From: a bacterium
GTDB lineage: Bacteria; ARS69
DNA: 19,964 nucleotides
NCBI GenBank assembly: GCA_025774865.1
Contig: JALGZO010000181.1
Location: 1 to 19,964, forward strand
Direction of reading: 5' to 3'
The position numbers were made by a program, and so were the translations under genes. Within the stretch, counting starts at the first letter, position 1, and each line of letters begins with the position of its first letter. Below are positions 1 to 7,470 of this stretch, one piece after another. The notes beneath the pieces are model-generated. The model did no database searches and was not told the origin of the DNA. It worked only from the letters and a program-made list of their open reading frames with translations.

Positions 1-90
1 CATCGAGCGAGAATCGGACTCACGCTCCCCCGGGGAACGAGGCCGAAGTTACCCGGGTCGCGGTCCGAGACCAGAGGTCGCGAGCCGGCA
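1..90. other. Left-edge non-coding stretch with a short hairpin
   Basis: This is the sequence downstream of the aroE stop codon on the minus strand. I see no gene in it. It contains a stem-loop at 5-27 with arms GAGCGAG and CTC-AC-GCTC (two-base bulge) around a 7-base loop, and short palindromes such as ACCCGGGT near 53-60. A stem here could end the mreB-aroE transcript, but no T-run is visible before the window edge on the minus strand, so terminator function cannot be judged. An ATG on the minus strand at position 3 has no evident ribosome binding site. Confidence 0.3.
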
Positions 91-936
91 TCAACCGGTG
101 CGACGCACGATCTCCGCCTCTGCCGCCTCCAGCATCACGGCACGATCGGGCGCGATGCCGGTCCATCGCTCGAACGAGAGCACCGCCTGCTCCACGAGCA
201 GCCCCACGCCCGTTTCCGCCGCGACGCCCTCTCGACGAGCCGCCGCCACCCATGGGGTCTCCGGATACACGAGATCGAGCGCCAGTTCCGCCCCACGCAG
301 CACCTCGGGCGCGAGCGGCAGCGGATCCCCTTCGCGGAGCCCGAGTGACGTGCAGTTCACGACGAGCCCGCCGGCCGGGGCAGCTCGCCCCGCCGTCTCG
401 ACCGCGATCCGGCCGGGGTCCCCCGACTCTTCGGCCAGCGCCTCCGCCCGCTCGCGCGTCCGGTTCGCCACGCGGACCTTCGGACAGCCACCCCCGAGAA
501 GCGCCCAGGCCACGGCCCGTGCGGATCCCCCGGCTCCCAGAACCAGCGCCTCTCGGTCCAGGAGCGCCGCCCCGCCGATTCGTCTCACCCACTGCAGGAA
601 TCCCGGTCCGTCGGTGTTGTCCGCCTCCCATCCGGCGCCGCCCCGCGCGAGCACGTTCGCAGCGCCGATTTCGCGGGCTGTCTCACTCGCCACGACCACG
701 CTCGCGAGCGCGACCTCCTTGAGCGGCACCGTCACGTTCAATCCGGCGACGCCGTCTTCGAACCAGCGCGGCAGCTCCTTCGCCCAGTGCTCCCGGGTGA
801 CCTCGACCGCGTCGTAGCGAGCCGCCATCCCCGCGGCGCGAAACGCGGCGTTCATCATGGACGGCGAAAGCGAGTGAGCGATTGGCGACCCAACGACGAG
901 ATAGCGCAACGTAGCTGGCGGCGTGCCCGCCGTCAC
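91..936 (-). CDS. aroE: Shikimate dehydrogenase (NADP+)
   Basis: Reduces 3-dehydroshikimate to shikimate in the cytoplasmic chorismate/aromatic amino acid pathway (EC 1.1.1.25). The 281-residue length is normal for the family. Visible motifs are the substrate-binding SHSLSP (Ser22, Ser24), the catalytic-lysine segment NVTVPLKE (Lys73), NTDG with Asp109, a Rossmann glycine loop GAGGSARA (about 134-141), the NADP-side NRT (158-160), and a C-terminal GLLVEQA. I chose the GTG at 936 because it overlaps the lgt stop as GTGA (4 bases), the coupling pattern seen elsewhere in this operon, although no strong Shine-Dalgarno precedes it. The frame stays open far upstream to about 1494, but that stretch lies over lgt and reads as low-complexity arginine-rich shadow. 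It is the last gene of the elongasome operon. I see no missing key residue. Confidence 0.95.
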   Translation of the reverse strand: MTAGTPPATLRYLVVGSPIAHSLSPSMMNAAFRAAGMAARYDAVEVTREHWAKELPRWFEDGVAGLNVTVPLKEVALASVVVASETAREIGAANVLARGGAGWEADNTDGPGFLQWVRRIGGAALLDREALVLGAGGSARAVAWALLGGGCPKVRVANRTRERAEALAEESGDPGRIAVETAGRAAPAGGLVVNCTSLGLREGDPLPLAPEVLRGAELALDLVYPETPWVAAARREGVAAETGVGLLVEQAVLSFERWTGIAPDRAVMLEAAEAEIVRRTG

Positions 937-1718
937 GTCCGCGCCGGGGCCGTGCTTCCACCTCCGCGCGCGAGCCTGAGCACCGCGAACAAGAACACGG
1001 CGATCGAGACCCACTGGTTGAGCGTCAGTGGGACGCTCGCGAGGGGGTAAGCCGTCGAGTCGTAGGAGCGGATCAGATCGAGGCCGAAGCGCGCCACCGA
1101 GTAGAGAAGGAGAAACGTCAGAAAGAGACTCCCTCGCGGGTGCGGCTTGCGATCGAGCCAGAGCAGAAACCCGAACAGCACGAAACCGAATCCGGACGCG
1201 TAGAGCTGCGCCGGATGCAAGGGCTGACCGGGAAACTCGTAGCCGGCGTGCGAGTCGGCCGGGAAGACGCATCCCCAGGGCAGATCGGTCGGGGCGCCGA
1301 AGCAGCACCCCGACAGGAAGCAGCCGATCCGGGTGAATCCCAGCCCGAGCGCCATCGAGGGTGCGACCGCGTCGGCCGCCGACCAGGCGTCGATCCCCCA
1401 GCGCCTCAGGAACCACATCCCCAGGATCGCCGCGGGAACCGCGCCGCCGTACATCGTGAGCCCACCCTCCCAGGTGCGGAACACGTCCGTCCACCGGCCC
1501 GAGAACTGCGAGAGGTGCGTGAGCACGTAGAGCCCCCGTGCGCCCACGATCGTCGCGAGAATGATGATGAGCGAAACGTCCGTGATCCGCTCGGCCGGGA
1601 TCCCGCGGCGCTCGGCGCGGTTCCCCGCGATCCAGATCCCGACTCCGAACGAGAGCGCCAGGAAGAGACCGTAGGAGTGAATCTGAACGAAGCCGAGGTC
1701 CACCAACGTCTTGTGCAT
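933..1718 (-). CDS. lgt: Prolipoprotein diacylglyceryl transferase, Cys-variant signature
   Basis: Inner-membrane enzyme that moves diacylglycerol from phosphatidylglycerol onto the lipobox cysteine of prolipoproteins, the first step of lipoprotein maturation. It has 261 residues, about the usual family length, and about seven hydrophobic segments. Visible motifs are IHSYGLFL near residue 13, GGLTMYGG (85-92), RIGCFLSGCCFG (130-141) followed by PTDLPWG, HPAQLY (168-173) and a late R-containing LIRSYDS. In E. coli Lgt the corresponding signature is RIGNFINGELxG with HGG upstream, so the Asn and Glu positions are Cys here and the His is Tyr. A GCFxxGCCxG variant is, to my recollection, common outside Proteobacteria, so I keep the call. 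The ATG at 1718 overlaps the rodA stop by one base and follows GGAGG at 5-6 bases. It overlaps aroE by 4 bases. Confidence 0.9.
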   Translation of the reverse strand: MHKTLVDLGFVQIHSYGLFLALSFGVGIWIAGNRAERRGIPAERITDVSLIIILATIVGARGLYVLTHLSQFSGRWTDVFRTWEGGLTMYGGAVPAAILGMWFLRRWGIDAWSAADAVAPSMALGLGFTRIGCFLSGCCFGAPTDLPWGCVFPADSHAGYEFPGQPLHPAQLYASGFGFVLFGFLLWLDRKPHPRGSLFLTFLLLYSVARFGLDLIRSYDSTAYPLASVPLTLNQWVSIAVFLFAVLRLARGGGSTAPART

Positions 1719-2938
1719 CAGTCCCTCCGCCGGAGCCCCACGCCCAGCACGATTCCGAGCCCGCCCATCGTCGCGACCAGCGACGTGCCGCCGTACGAGT
1801 AGATGGGGAGGGGTAACCCGGTCACGGGCACCAACCCCACGGTGACCCCGATGTTCACGAACACCTGGAACGCGAGCATCGACAAGATCCCCACGGCCGT
1901 CAAGCCGGCGAAGGGATCCCGCGAAGACGCCCCGATCAGGAGCCCCCGGACCACGAGAAAGGTGAAGAGCCCGAGAACGACCATGGTCCCGATGAACCCC
2001 AATTCCTCGCCGACGACGGAGAATACGAAGTCCGTGTGGCGCGCCGGTAGGAACGCGAGACCCTTCTGGGTTCCTTCCAGGAAGCCCATCCCGGTGATTC
2101 CGCCGCTCCCGATCGCGACCTTCGATTGGATGATCTGGTAGCCGGCCCCGGAAGAGTAGCTCTCCGGGTCCAGGAACGCGATGATCCGTTGCTGCTGGTA
2201 CGTTTCGAGACGTCCCCACAGGAGTGGAGTCACGATCCCCGCCACGACCGACAACGTCACGAAGAGTATTCGCTCCAGCAGGAGTGTGCGCGAGAAGTAC
2301 GCGAGCGCGAGGAGAACGATCGAGAATACGATCCACGACGGTGTGCTCGACGCGCAGACGACGGAGAGAATCGGCGATGACGCGAGCAGCAGATACCGGA
2401 GAGAAACGCCGCTCCAGTAGAGCATCGGAGGCACCATCACCAGGAAGACGAGCGCGGTGCCGAGGTCCGGCTGCCGCACCACGAGCGCCATGGGGATCAG
2501 GACGAGAAAGACCGGGCCCAATAGCGAGAAGATGTTCTGAGCAGGGCGCCGGCGCGCAGCGAGCATGCGCGCCAGGAAGAGGCAGGTCGCGAGCTTGGCG
2601 AACTCCGCGGGCTGGAAGCGCAGACCCCCGATGGTCAGCCAGCGCGTGGCCCCGCCCGCGGCGGACCCGACCACGAGCACCGCGACCAGGCCTCCCAGCG
2701 CCACGAGGTAGAGCGCCGGCGAGAGACGTTCCCACGCCGCTTGCGGAATGGCCGCGCAGGTGACGAACGCCAGGAGGCCGAGAACCGCGAAGATCCCCTG
2801 ACGGATCCAGAGATCGTTGGTGGTTTCCGAGTCCTCGCCCTGACACGCGGAGTAGACGACCAGGAGTCCGGAGATCAAGAGCACCAGCATCGTCCCGAAG
2901 AAGGGCCAATCGAGCTCGTGGAGACGAGGCCGCGTCAC
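1718..2938 (-). CDS. rodA: Rod-shape peptidoglycan glycosyltransferase RodA (SEDS family)
   Basis: Polymerises lipid II into glycan strands for lateral wall growth, as partner of PBP2 in the elongasome. The 406-residue protein is strongly hydrophobic with about ten membrane segments. Family motifs visible are RWLTIGGLRFQPAEFAK (about 99-115), RQPDLGTAL (155-163), GFLEGTQKGLAFLPARHTDF (285-304; Asp303 in HTDF corresponds to the essential SEDS aspartate), SVVGEELGF (307-315) and the C-terminal GLPLPIYSYGGTS (374-386). The start is GTG at 2938, overlapping the mrdA stop as GTGA, with GGAGG seven bases upstream. RodA rather than FtsW is chosen because it directly follows PBP2 and mreBCD. FtsW would sit among division and mur genes, none of which are present. 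Confidence 0.96.
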   Translation of the reverse strand: MTRPRLHELDWPFFGTMLVLLISGLLVVYSACQGEDSETTNDLWIRQGIFAVLGLLAFVTCAAIPQAAWERLSPALYLVALGGLVAVLVVGSAAGGATRWLTIGGLRFQPAEFAKLATCLFLARMLAARRRPAQNIFSLLGPVFLVLIPMALVVRQPDLGTALVFLVMVPPMLYWSGVSLRYLLLASSPILSVVCASSTPSWIVFSIVLLALAYFSRTLLLERILFVTLSVVAGIVTPLLWGRLETYQQQRIIAFLDPESYSSGAGYQIIQSKVAIGSGGITGMGFLEGTQKGLAFLPARHTDFVFSVVGEELGFIGTMVVLGLFTFLVVRGLLIGASSRDPFAGLTAVGILSMLAFQVFVNIGVTVGLVPVTGLPLPIYSYGGTSLVATMGGLGIVLGVGLRRRD

Positions 2939-4725
2939 GTCGGTTCCTCCGGTGCCGGTGCCAGCTCATTCAGGATTCGGCGCGCCATCGGCACCGCGAC
3001 GTCGCTCCCGTGTCCGCCCGCCTCCACGACGATGCTGAACGCCACCTGCGGCTTCTCAGCGGGGGCGTACCCCACGAACCACGAGTGGTCCTTTCCGTGC
3101 GGATTCTCGGCGGTTCCCGTCTTGCCGGCGGGCGCCCAGCCGGGCACGCGACAGCCGCGCCCGGTGCCAGTGGAATCCGCCACGACGAGGCGCATCGCTT
3201 CGCGGATCCGTTTCGCGGTGCGCTCCGAGATCTCCCAGGAGCGCTGCACCACCGGCTCGTAGCGCGTCAACTCGCCCTCGTTGCTGACGATGGACGCCGC
3301 GAGCAGCGGCGCGACGAGCTCGCCACCTCGCGCGATTCCGCAGACCACCCGCGCCATCTGCAGCGGCGTGACGAGATACTCACCCTGCCCGATGATCAGG
3401 TTGAGCAGCGTTCCCTGCGTCCACTTCTTCTTCCCGTAGCGGCGGTCGAGCCACTCGTTCGTCGGCACGTTTCCTTGGAGCTCCTGCGGCAGGTCGATGC
3501 CGGTCGGCTCCCCGAGCCCGGCTCCGTGCGCGTACTTGGCGAGCTGGTCCGCGCTGACCCTCTCACCGATCTGATAGAAATACGTGTCGCAGGAACGGAT
3601 GAGGCCCCGTTCCAGATCGAGGTACCCGTGGCCCTCTTCTTCCCAGCAACCGAAGAAGCGGATGCCGAACTTGTATCCGCCGGTGCAGGGCGACTCGAGG
3701 AGATCGCGGAAACCAACGACACGCTCCTCCAGAGCCAAGGCGAACGAGACCAGCTTGAACGTGGAACCGGGAGCGTAGACGGCCTGGACGGCGCGATTGA
3801 GAAGCGGAATCTCCTTGTCGGTGTTCAGTCGTTCCCAATCAGCCGCGCCGATCCCCGTGGCGAAGAGATTGCTGTCGAAGGTCGGGGCGCTCGCGAGCGC
3901 GAGAACGCCGCCGGTCGCGACGTCGAGGACGCACACCGCGCCGCGACGACCCACCAGAAGTGATTCCGCGACCGCCTGTATGCGGGTGTCGAGGTGGAGC
4001 CGCAACGTGTGCCCGGTCACGGGGGGCACCGGCTCGCGACCCTGGAAGCGCCCGACGACTCGGCCCATCACATCGACTTCCAGGTAGCGCTCGCCGTCGT
4101 ATCCGCGGAGCTGCGACTCGTACACATGCTCCAGTCCGGTGCGCCCCAGAAAGGCGCCCGTCCGGTAGCCTTTAGCCTTGAGTCGCTCCACCTCGGACTC
4201 CGAGATTTCTCCGACGTGTCCGAGAATGTGTGCCGCGAGACTCCCCTGCGGGTAATAGCGGACGTTCGTCACCTCGAGCGAGACGCCAGGCAGTTCCTCG
4301 GCGCGCTCCGCGATGCGAGAAACCTGCGAGAACCCGATGTCGTGCTTCACCACGCGCGGCAGCCGCGGGGGGGATGAGCGGAGTCGATCCTTGATCTTCT
4401 CCTCCGGGACCTCGATGAGCTCCGACAGGAGCGAAAGGCATTCGGGATTGGGCAGCACCTGCCGTGGGACACCGAGTACGGTGTAGCTGGGGCGGCTGTC
4501 CGCGAGAACCACCCCGTTCCGATCGAGGATGAGTCCACGCGGTGCGCTGACGAACTCGCGACGAATTCGGTTCCGTTCCGACTGAAGCTGGTAGTCGTGG
4601 CCCCCGAGCACCTGCAGGTCGAAGAGGCGACCCGCGAGAACCAAGCCGCCGAACCCGACCAGAGCGGAGAGCCGCCAGGCCCGCAGCGAACGCTTTTCTT
4701 GCTGGAACGTGTCAGCGGAGGCCAC
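2935..4725 (-). CDS. mrdA: Penicillin-binding protein 2, elongasome transpeptidase
   Basis: Class B PBP that cross-links peptidoglycan made by RodA during cell elongation. The 596 residues comprise a cytoplasmic tail, one membrane anchor (about 18-38), a pedestal/dimerisation domain beginning with RGLILDRNG (63-71) and the C-terminal transpeptidase. Active-site motifs are all present: SxxK as STFK with nucleophile Ser321, the SxN-position motif as SCD (378-380), a common variant in PBP2 proteins, and KTG at 535-537 within AGKTGTAE. The start is GTG at 4725, inside the last codons of mreD (14-base overlap), with GGGAG seven bases upstream. Open frame further upstream is only shadow of mreD. 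The 3' end overlaps rodA by 4 bases, consistent with a stoichiometric RodA-PBP2 pair. Confidence 0.96.
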   Translation of the reverse strand: MASADTFQQEKRSLRAWRLSALVGFGGLVLAGRLFDLQVLGGHDYQLQSERNRIRREFVSAPRGLILDRNGVVLADSRPSYTVLGVPRQVLPNPECLSLLSELIEVPEEKIKDRLRSSPPRLPRVVKHDIGFSQVSRIAERAEELPGVSLEVTNVRYYPQGSLAAHILGHVGEISESEVERLKAKGYRTGAFLGRTGLEHVYESQLRGYDGERYLEVDVMGRVVGRFQGREPVPPVTGHTLRLHLDTRIQAVAESLLVGRRGAVCVLDVATGGVLALASAPTFDSNLFATGIGAADWERLNTDKEIPLLNRAVQAVYAPGSTFKLVSFALALEERVVGFRDLLESPCTGGYKFGIRFFGCWEEEGHGYLDLERGLIRSCDTYFYQIGERVSADQLAKYAHGAGLGEPTGIDLPQELQGNVPTNEWLDRRYGKKKWTQGTLLNLIIGQGEYLVTPLQMARVVCGIARGGELVAPLLAASIVSNEGELTRYEPVVQRSWEISERTAKRIREAMRLVVADSTGTGRGCRVPGWAPAGKTGTAENPHGKDHSWFVGYAPAEKPQVAFSIVVEAGGHGSDVAVPMARRILNELAPAPEEPT

Positions 4726-5212
4726 GCACCATCTCCCGGTCCCAGCCGACGAGCCGCTCCGCGAGAGCCATGACCGGCGGAGCGAGGAGCGCGGTGTAGA
4801 CGCCGCCGGGCAGGCCGCTGCGAACGAGAAAGCGGAGGGACGCCACGATCCCGCCCGGCTGGACGAGGAACAAGATCTGATCCCGTACCACGGTGGCCAC
4901 GAGCGCGACCAGAATGCAGGCGAGCACACTTCCTCGCACGAGCCGGTCCGCGACCGCTCCGACTCCGAACCCGACGAGCGAGTTCGCGAGGCACGAGATC
5001 CCGAGCACGTGCGTCGAGCTCAAGTCGACGAAGAGCCCCGCGATGAAGCCGGCAAGCGCACCGCCAGCGGCGCCTTCGTGCAACGCGACAACCAGGACGA
5101 TCAAGAACGGGAAGTCGGGGCGGACCCCGAGGATCGCGATCGACGGCGCCAGCACCGTCTGCAGAACGATCGAAATGTACAGGGCGACGATCAGACGCAG
5201 GACACGAATCAT
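4712..5212 (-). CDS. mreD: Rod shape-determining membrane protein MreD
   Basis: Small integral membrane protein of the elongasome that interacts with MreC and helps couple MreB to the wall synthases. It has 166 residues, the usual size, nearly all in about five or six hydrophobic segments. The GxxAGFIAGLFVD stretch (about 50-63) matches the glycine-rich core segment typical of MreD. I chose ATG at 5212, which has a G-run (GGGGG) about five bases upstream. An in-frame GTG at 5218 would give a 4-base GTGA overlap with mreC and two extra residues, and is a real alternative. The family is poorly conserved in sequence, so position between mreC and PBP2 carries much of the weight. Confidence 0.92.
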   Translation of the reverse strand: MIRVLRLIVALYISIVLQTVLAPSIAILGVRPDFPFLIVLVVALHEGAAGGALAGFIAGLFVDLSSTHVLGISCLANSLVGFGVGAVADRLVRGSVLACILVALVATVVRDQILFLVQPGGIVASLRFLVRSGLPGGVYTALLAPPVMALAERLVGWDREMVRGLR

Positions 5213-5214
5213 CC

Positions 5215-6093
5215 TCACCCCCGAGGCCGGGCGGCCGCCCGCCCCTCGCCCGTGCCGGACGAATCGCCGACGTGGGGCGGCACGTCCGGATCCGGTTCCG
5301 GCGGCTCGCGGGCCTCGAGAACCACGAACACCTCTTCCAACGAAGAGAACTTCACCGCCGGTTTGATGAGCACCCGCATCGCTCCCTCGTTCTTGTCGAA
5401 GATGCTCCGCGAGACGTGGCCGATCACGATGCCGCGCGGAAAGACCCCGCCGAGCCCCGACGACACCACTTCGTCTCCCGCCGCGACCTCCGCACGGAAG
5501 GGAAGGAACCCGAGATGCAACCCGAGATCGTCGCGCCAGCCGAGGATGCCGTCGGTGCGAGTGCGAGTGAGTCTCGCCGAGACGAGACAATCCCGGGCGA
5601 TCAGCGGACGAACGTACGACGAATTCCGTTCCACGTCCGTGATCTTCCCCACCAATCCGTCGGACGTGATGACTGCCAGACCCTTGTTGACGCCGTCACG
5701 AGAACCCACGTCGATCTTGAGTGCCCGCCCGGTGCGCGCGGGCTCGCGTGCGATGACCCGACCCGCCACCACCGAGTGCGGCGTAACGTCACGGAAGCCG
5801 AGCAGTTCCCGCAGCCGCGACGCCTCCCGGTCGCGCTCGGCGAGCTCCGCCACCCTGAGCGACTGGCGAACGAGGTCGGCGCGCAGCGAGTCGTTCTCGG
5901 AACGGAGCCCGACGAACCCGTCCACGCCGGAGAGCACGGACTGCACCGGCGTCAGCGCCGCGTCGTTGATGACGCGGGCGACCACGGCCTTGTTGTTGGA
6001 CGAGAGGAGCATCAGCGCAACCGAGAGGGCGACGACCAGGGCGAGCACGAGAACCTCGCCCCGACGTGACAGATAGTCGGTGAGCTGAGCCAC
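5215..6093 (-). CDS. mreC: Rod shape-determining protein MreC
   Basis: Bitopic inner-membrane protein whose periplasmic part binds PBP2 and activates the elongasome. The 292-residue product has a short cytoplasmic N-terminus, one membrane helix (about 13-32), a heptad-like charged coiled-coil segment (about 62-98, rich in Leu, Arg and Glu) and the periplasmic beta-barrel pair. Typical stretches are VVAGRVIAREP (108-118), IDVGSRDGVNKG, GLVGKITDV and AGDEVVSSGLGGVFPRGI. The tail beyond about residue 262 is Pro/Gly/Ala-rich and probably disordered. The start is GTG at 6093, three bases after the mreB TAG, with an AGGTAGG purine tract overlapping the mreB end. It meets or overlaps mreD at its 3' end. 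Confidence 0.95.
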   Translation of the reverse strand: MAQLTDYLSRRGEVLVLALVVALSVALMLLSSNNKAVVARVINDAALTPVQSVLSGVDGFVGLRSENDSLRADLVRQSLRVAELAERDREASRLRELLGFRDVTPHSVVAGRVIAREPARTGRALKIDVGSRDGVNKGLAVITSDGLVGKITDVERNSSYVRPLIARDCLVSARLTRTRTDGILGWRDDLGLHLGFLPFRAEVAAGDEVVSSGLGGVFPRGIVIGHVSRSIFDKNEGAMRVLIKPAVKFSSLEEVFVVLEAREPPEPDPDVPPHVGDSSGTGEGRAAARPRG

Positions 6094-6096
6094 CGC

Positions 6097-7137
6097 CTAC
6101 CTGCGATCGCGCTTCAGCAGGACCTTCTCGTAGCGCTCGAGGTTGTCGAGGATCTTGCCCGCCCCGAGGACGACACACGTCAGGGGGTCCTCGACGACGT
6201 TGATGGGGAGGTTCGTGGCCTCACGCAGGAAGACGTCGAGGCCTCGCAGGAGCGAGCCCCCACCGGTGAGCACTATCCCCCGATCGACGATGTCGGCGGC
6301 GAGCTCCGGGGGCGTCTCTTCGAGCGTCCGCTTGACGCCGCGAGTGATCTCACTGACGGGTTCCTTCAGCGCCTCGCGGATCTGCTTGGCGTTCACGCGA
6401 CTCGTCTTCGGAATGCCCTCGACCAGATCGCGCCCCTTCACTTCGAGTTCCTCGTCGTCCATTCCGTTCGGGTGAGCGGAGCCGATGGCGATCTTGATCG
6501 TCTCGGCCGCCTGCTCGCCGATCAACATGTTGCACGTCTTCTTGACGTTCTGCGCGACGGCCTCATTCATGGCGTCGCCGCCGACCTTGATGGAGGCGCG
6601 CGCGACCATTCCCGCCAACGCGATGACTGCGACGTCGGTGGTGCCGCCGCCGATGTCGATCACCATGTTGCCGGCCGGCTTCTCCACGGGAAGTCCGACG
6701 CCGATCGCCGCCGCCATCGGCTCCGTGACGGTGTAGACCTCGCGCACTCCGGCATTCTCGGCGGAATCGCGGAGCGCGCGCTCGTTCGACTCGGAGATCT
6801 CGGAGGGAACCGCGATCACCGTCCGCGGCCGGACGAACGCCTTCCGGCCCTGCGCTCTCGTAATGAACGCCCGGAGCATCTCCTCGGCGATCCCGACCTT
6901 CTCGATGACGCCGTCGCGCAGCGGGCGGATGACCTCGATGTTCTCGGGGGCGCGCCCCAGCATCGCTTTCGCTTCCCTGCCGACCGCGATGACTTTGTCG
7001 CTGCCCCGCTCCACCGCGACGACGCTCGGCTCGTCGAGTACGATGCCCTTGCCATTGATGTAGACGAGCGTATTGGCCGTGCCGAGATCGATGGCCATGT
7101 CGTTGGTGAGAACGCTCCAGAGTTGAGCGAACGGCAT
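6097..7137 (-). CDS. mreB: Cell-shape actin homologue MreB
   Basis: Bacterial actin that forms membrane-associated ATP-dependent filaments directing lateral wall synthesis. The 346 residues match family length and align throughout. Visible signatures are phosphate-1 DLGTANTLVYI (17-27), PSVVAV (37-42), the ATPase segment TEPMAAAIG (138-146), phosphate-2 DIGGGTTDVAVI (161-172) and the adenosine loop TGGGSLLRGL (291-300). The N-terminal MPFAQLW is amphipathic and could be the membrane-binding patch. The ATG at 7137 follows AAGGGA at about six bases. It is the first gene of a seven-gene operon, with 333 bases of divergent intergenic sequence upstream. Confidence 0.98.
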   Translation of the reverse strand: MPFAQLWSVLTNDMAIDLGTANTLVYINGKGIVLDEPSVVAVERGSDKVIAVGREAKAMLGRAPENIEVIRPLRDGVIEKVGIAEEMLRAFITRAQGRKAFVRPRTVIAVPSEISESNERALRDSAENAGVREVYTVTEPMAAAIGVGLPVEKPAGNMVIDIGGGTTDVAVIALAGMVARASIKVGGDAMNEAVAQNVKKTCNMLIGEQAAETIKIAIGSAHPNGMDDEELEVKGRDLVEGIPKTSRVNAKQIREALKEPVSEITRGVKRTLEETPPELAADIVDRGIVLTGGGSLLRGLDVFLREATNLPINVVEDPLTCVVLGAGKILDNLERYEKVLLKRDRR

Positions 7138-7470
7138 CTTTGTTCCCTTCCGGGGTGTCCAGGGACCACCGCTCGACGGACCAGTTCGTGATCGCCATCG
7201 TCAAAGAAGTGCAACGATCGACACAGACGGACAAGGATTTGCGATCTCGACCGATCCGGCCGGCAGTCTATGCCCGTATCGGCAAACAATCCAGGGGAAT
7301 GAAGTCTCGATACCCCGGGCCGGTCCTTTCGTCCCGAAACCTCGCCAGCAACCCGGGCGCGGCTCGTGCTCGCCTCGTTCATGGTGTAACCTCGGCCTGG
7401 GACGGGTGCCTCCACGAGACCCGAGACGCCCCGTTCCCACCACGAAAGAGCACCCTGCGGAGGCCCTCCC
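7138..7470. promoter_or_regulatory. Divergent intergenic region between mreB and the LVIVD-repeat gene
   Basis: This 333-base stretch separates two genes transcribed away from each other, so it should hold the promoters of both the elongasome operon (minus) and the secreted repeat protein (plus). I see no open frame with convincing coding character and no tRNA. Ribosome binding sites flank it: AAGGGA before mreB and GGAGG seven bases before the GTG at 7471. For the plus strand I could not find a good -35/-10 pair; a TGTAAC at 7385-7390 is the nearest -10-like hexamer and has no matching -35. Confidence 0.6.
7265..7293 (-). promoter_or_regulatory. Weak candidate sigma-70-type promoter for the mreB operon
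   Basis: Read on the minus strand, TGGATT (7293-7288) and TAGACT (7270-7265) are separated by 17 bases. The -10 matches the consensus at four of six positions and the -35 at three. It would give an mreB leader of about 120 bases. Lineage-specific promoter consensus is unknown here, so this is only a candidate. Confidence 0.25.

Noticed and set aside
1-90. Partial tRNA or tmRNA gene on the minus strand
   Set aside because: A T-arm-like hairpin exists at 7-23, but the T-loop has C at the usual second T and no sequence upstream pairs with the acceptor strand TCGATG within tRNA distance.
936-1494. Upstream extension of the aroE frame to an ATG near 1494
   Set aside because: The extension is an out-of-frame reading of lgt, rich in Arg, and would make AroE nearly 190 residues too long.
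4709-6076. Long plus-strand open frame of 455 codons antisense to mreC/mreD
   Set aside because: It lies over well-recognised minus-strand genes, its translation is Arg/Ser/Thr-rich low-complexity without motifs, and such frames are expected in G+C-rich DNA.
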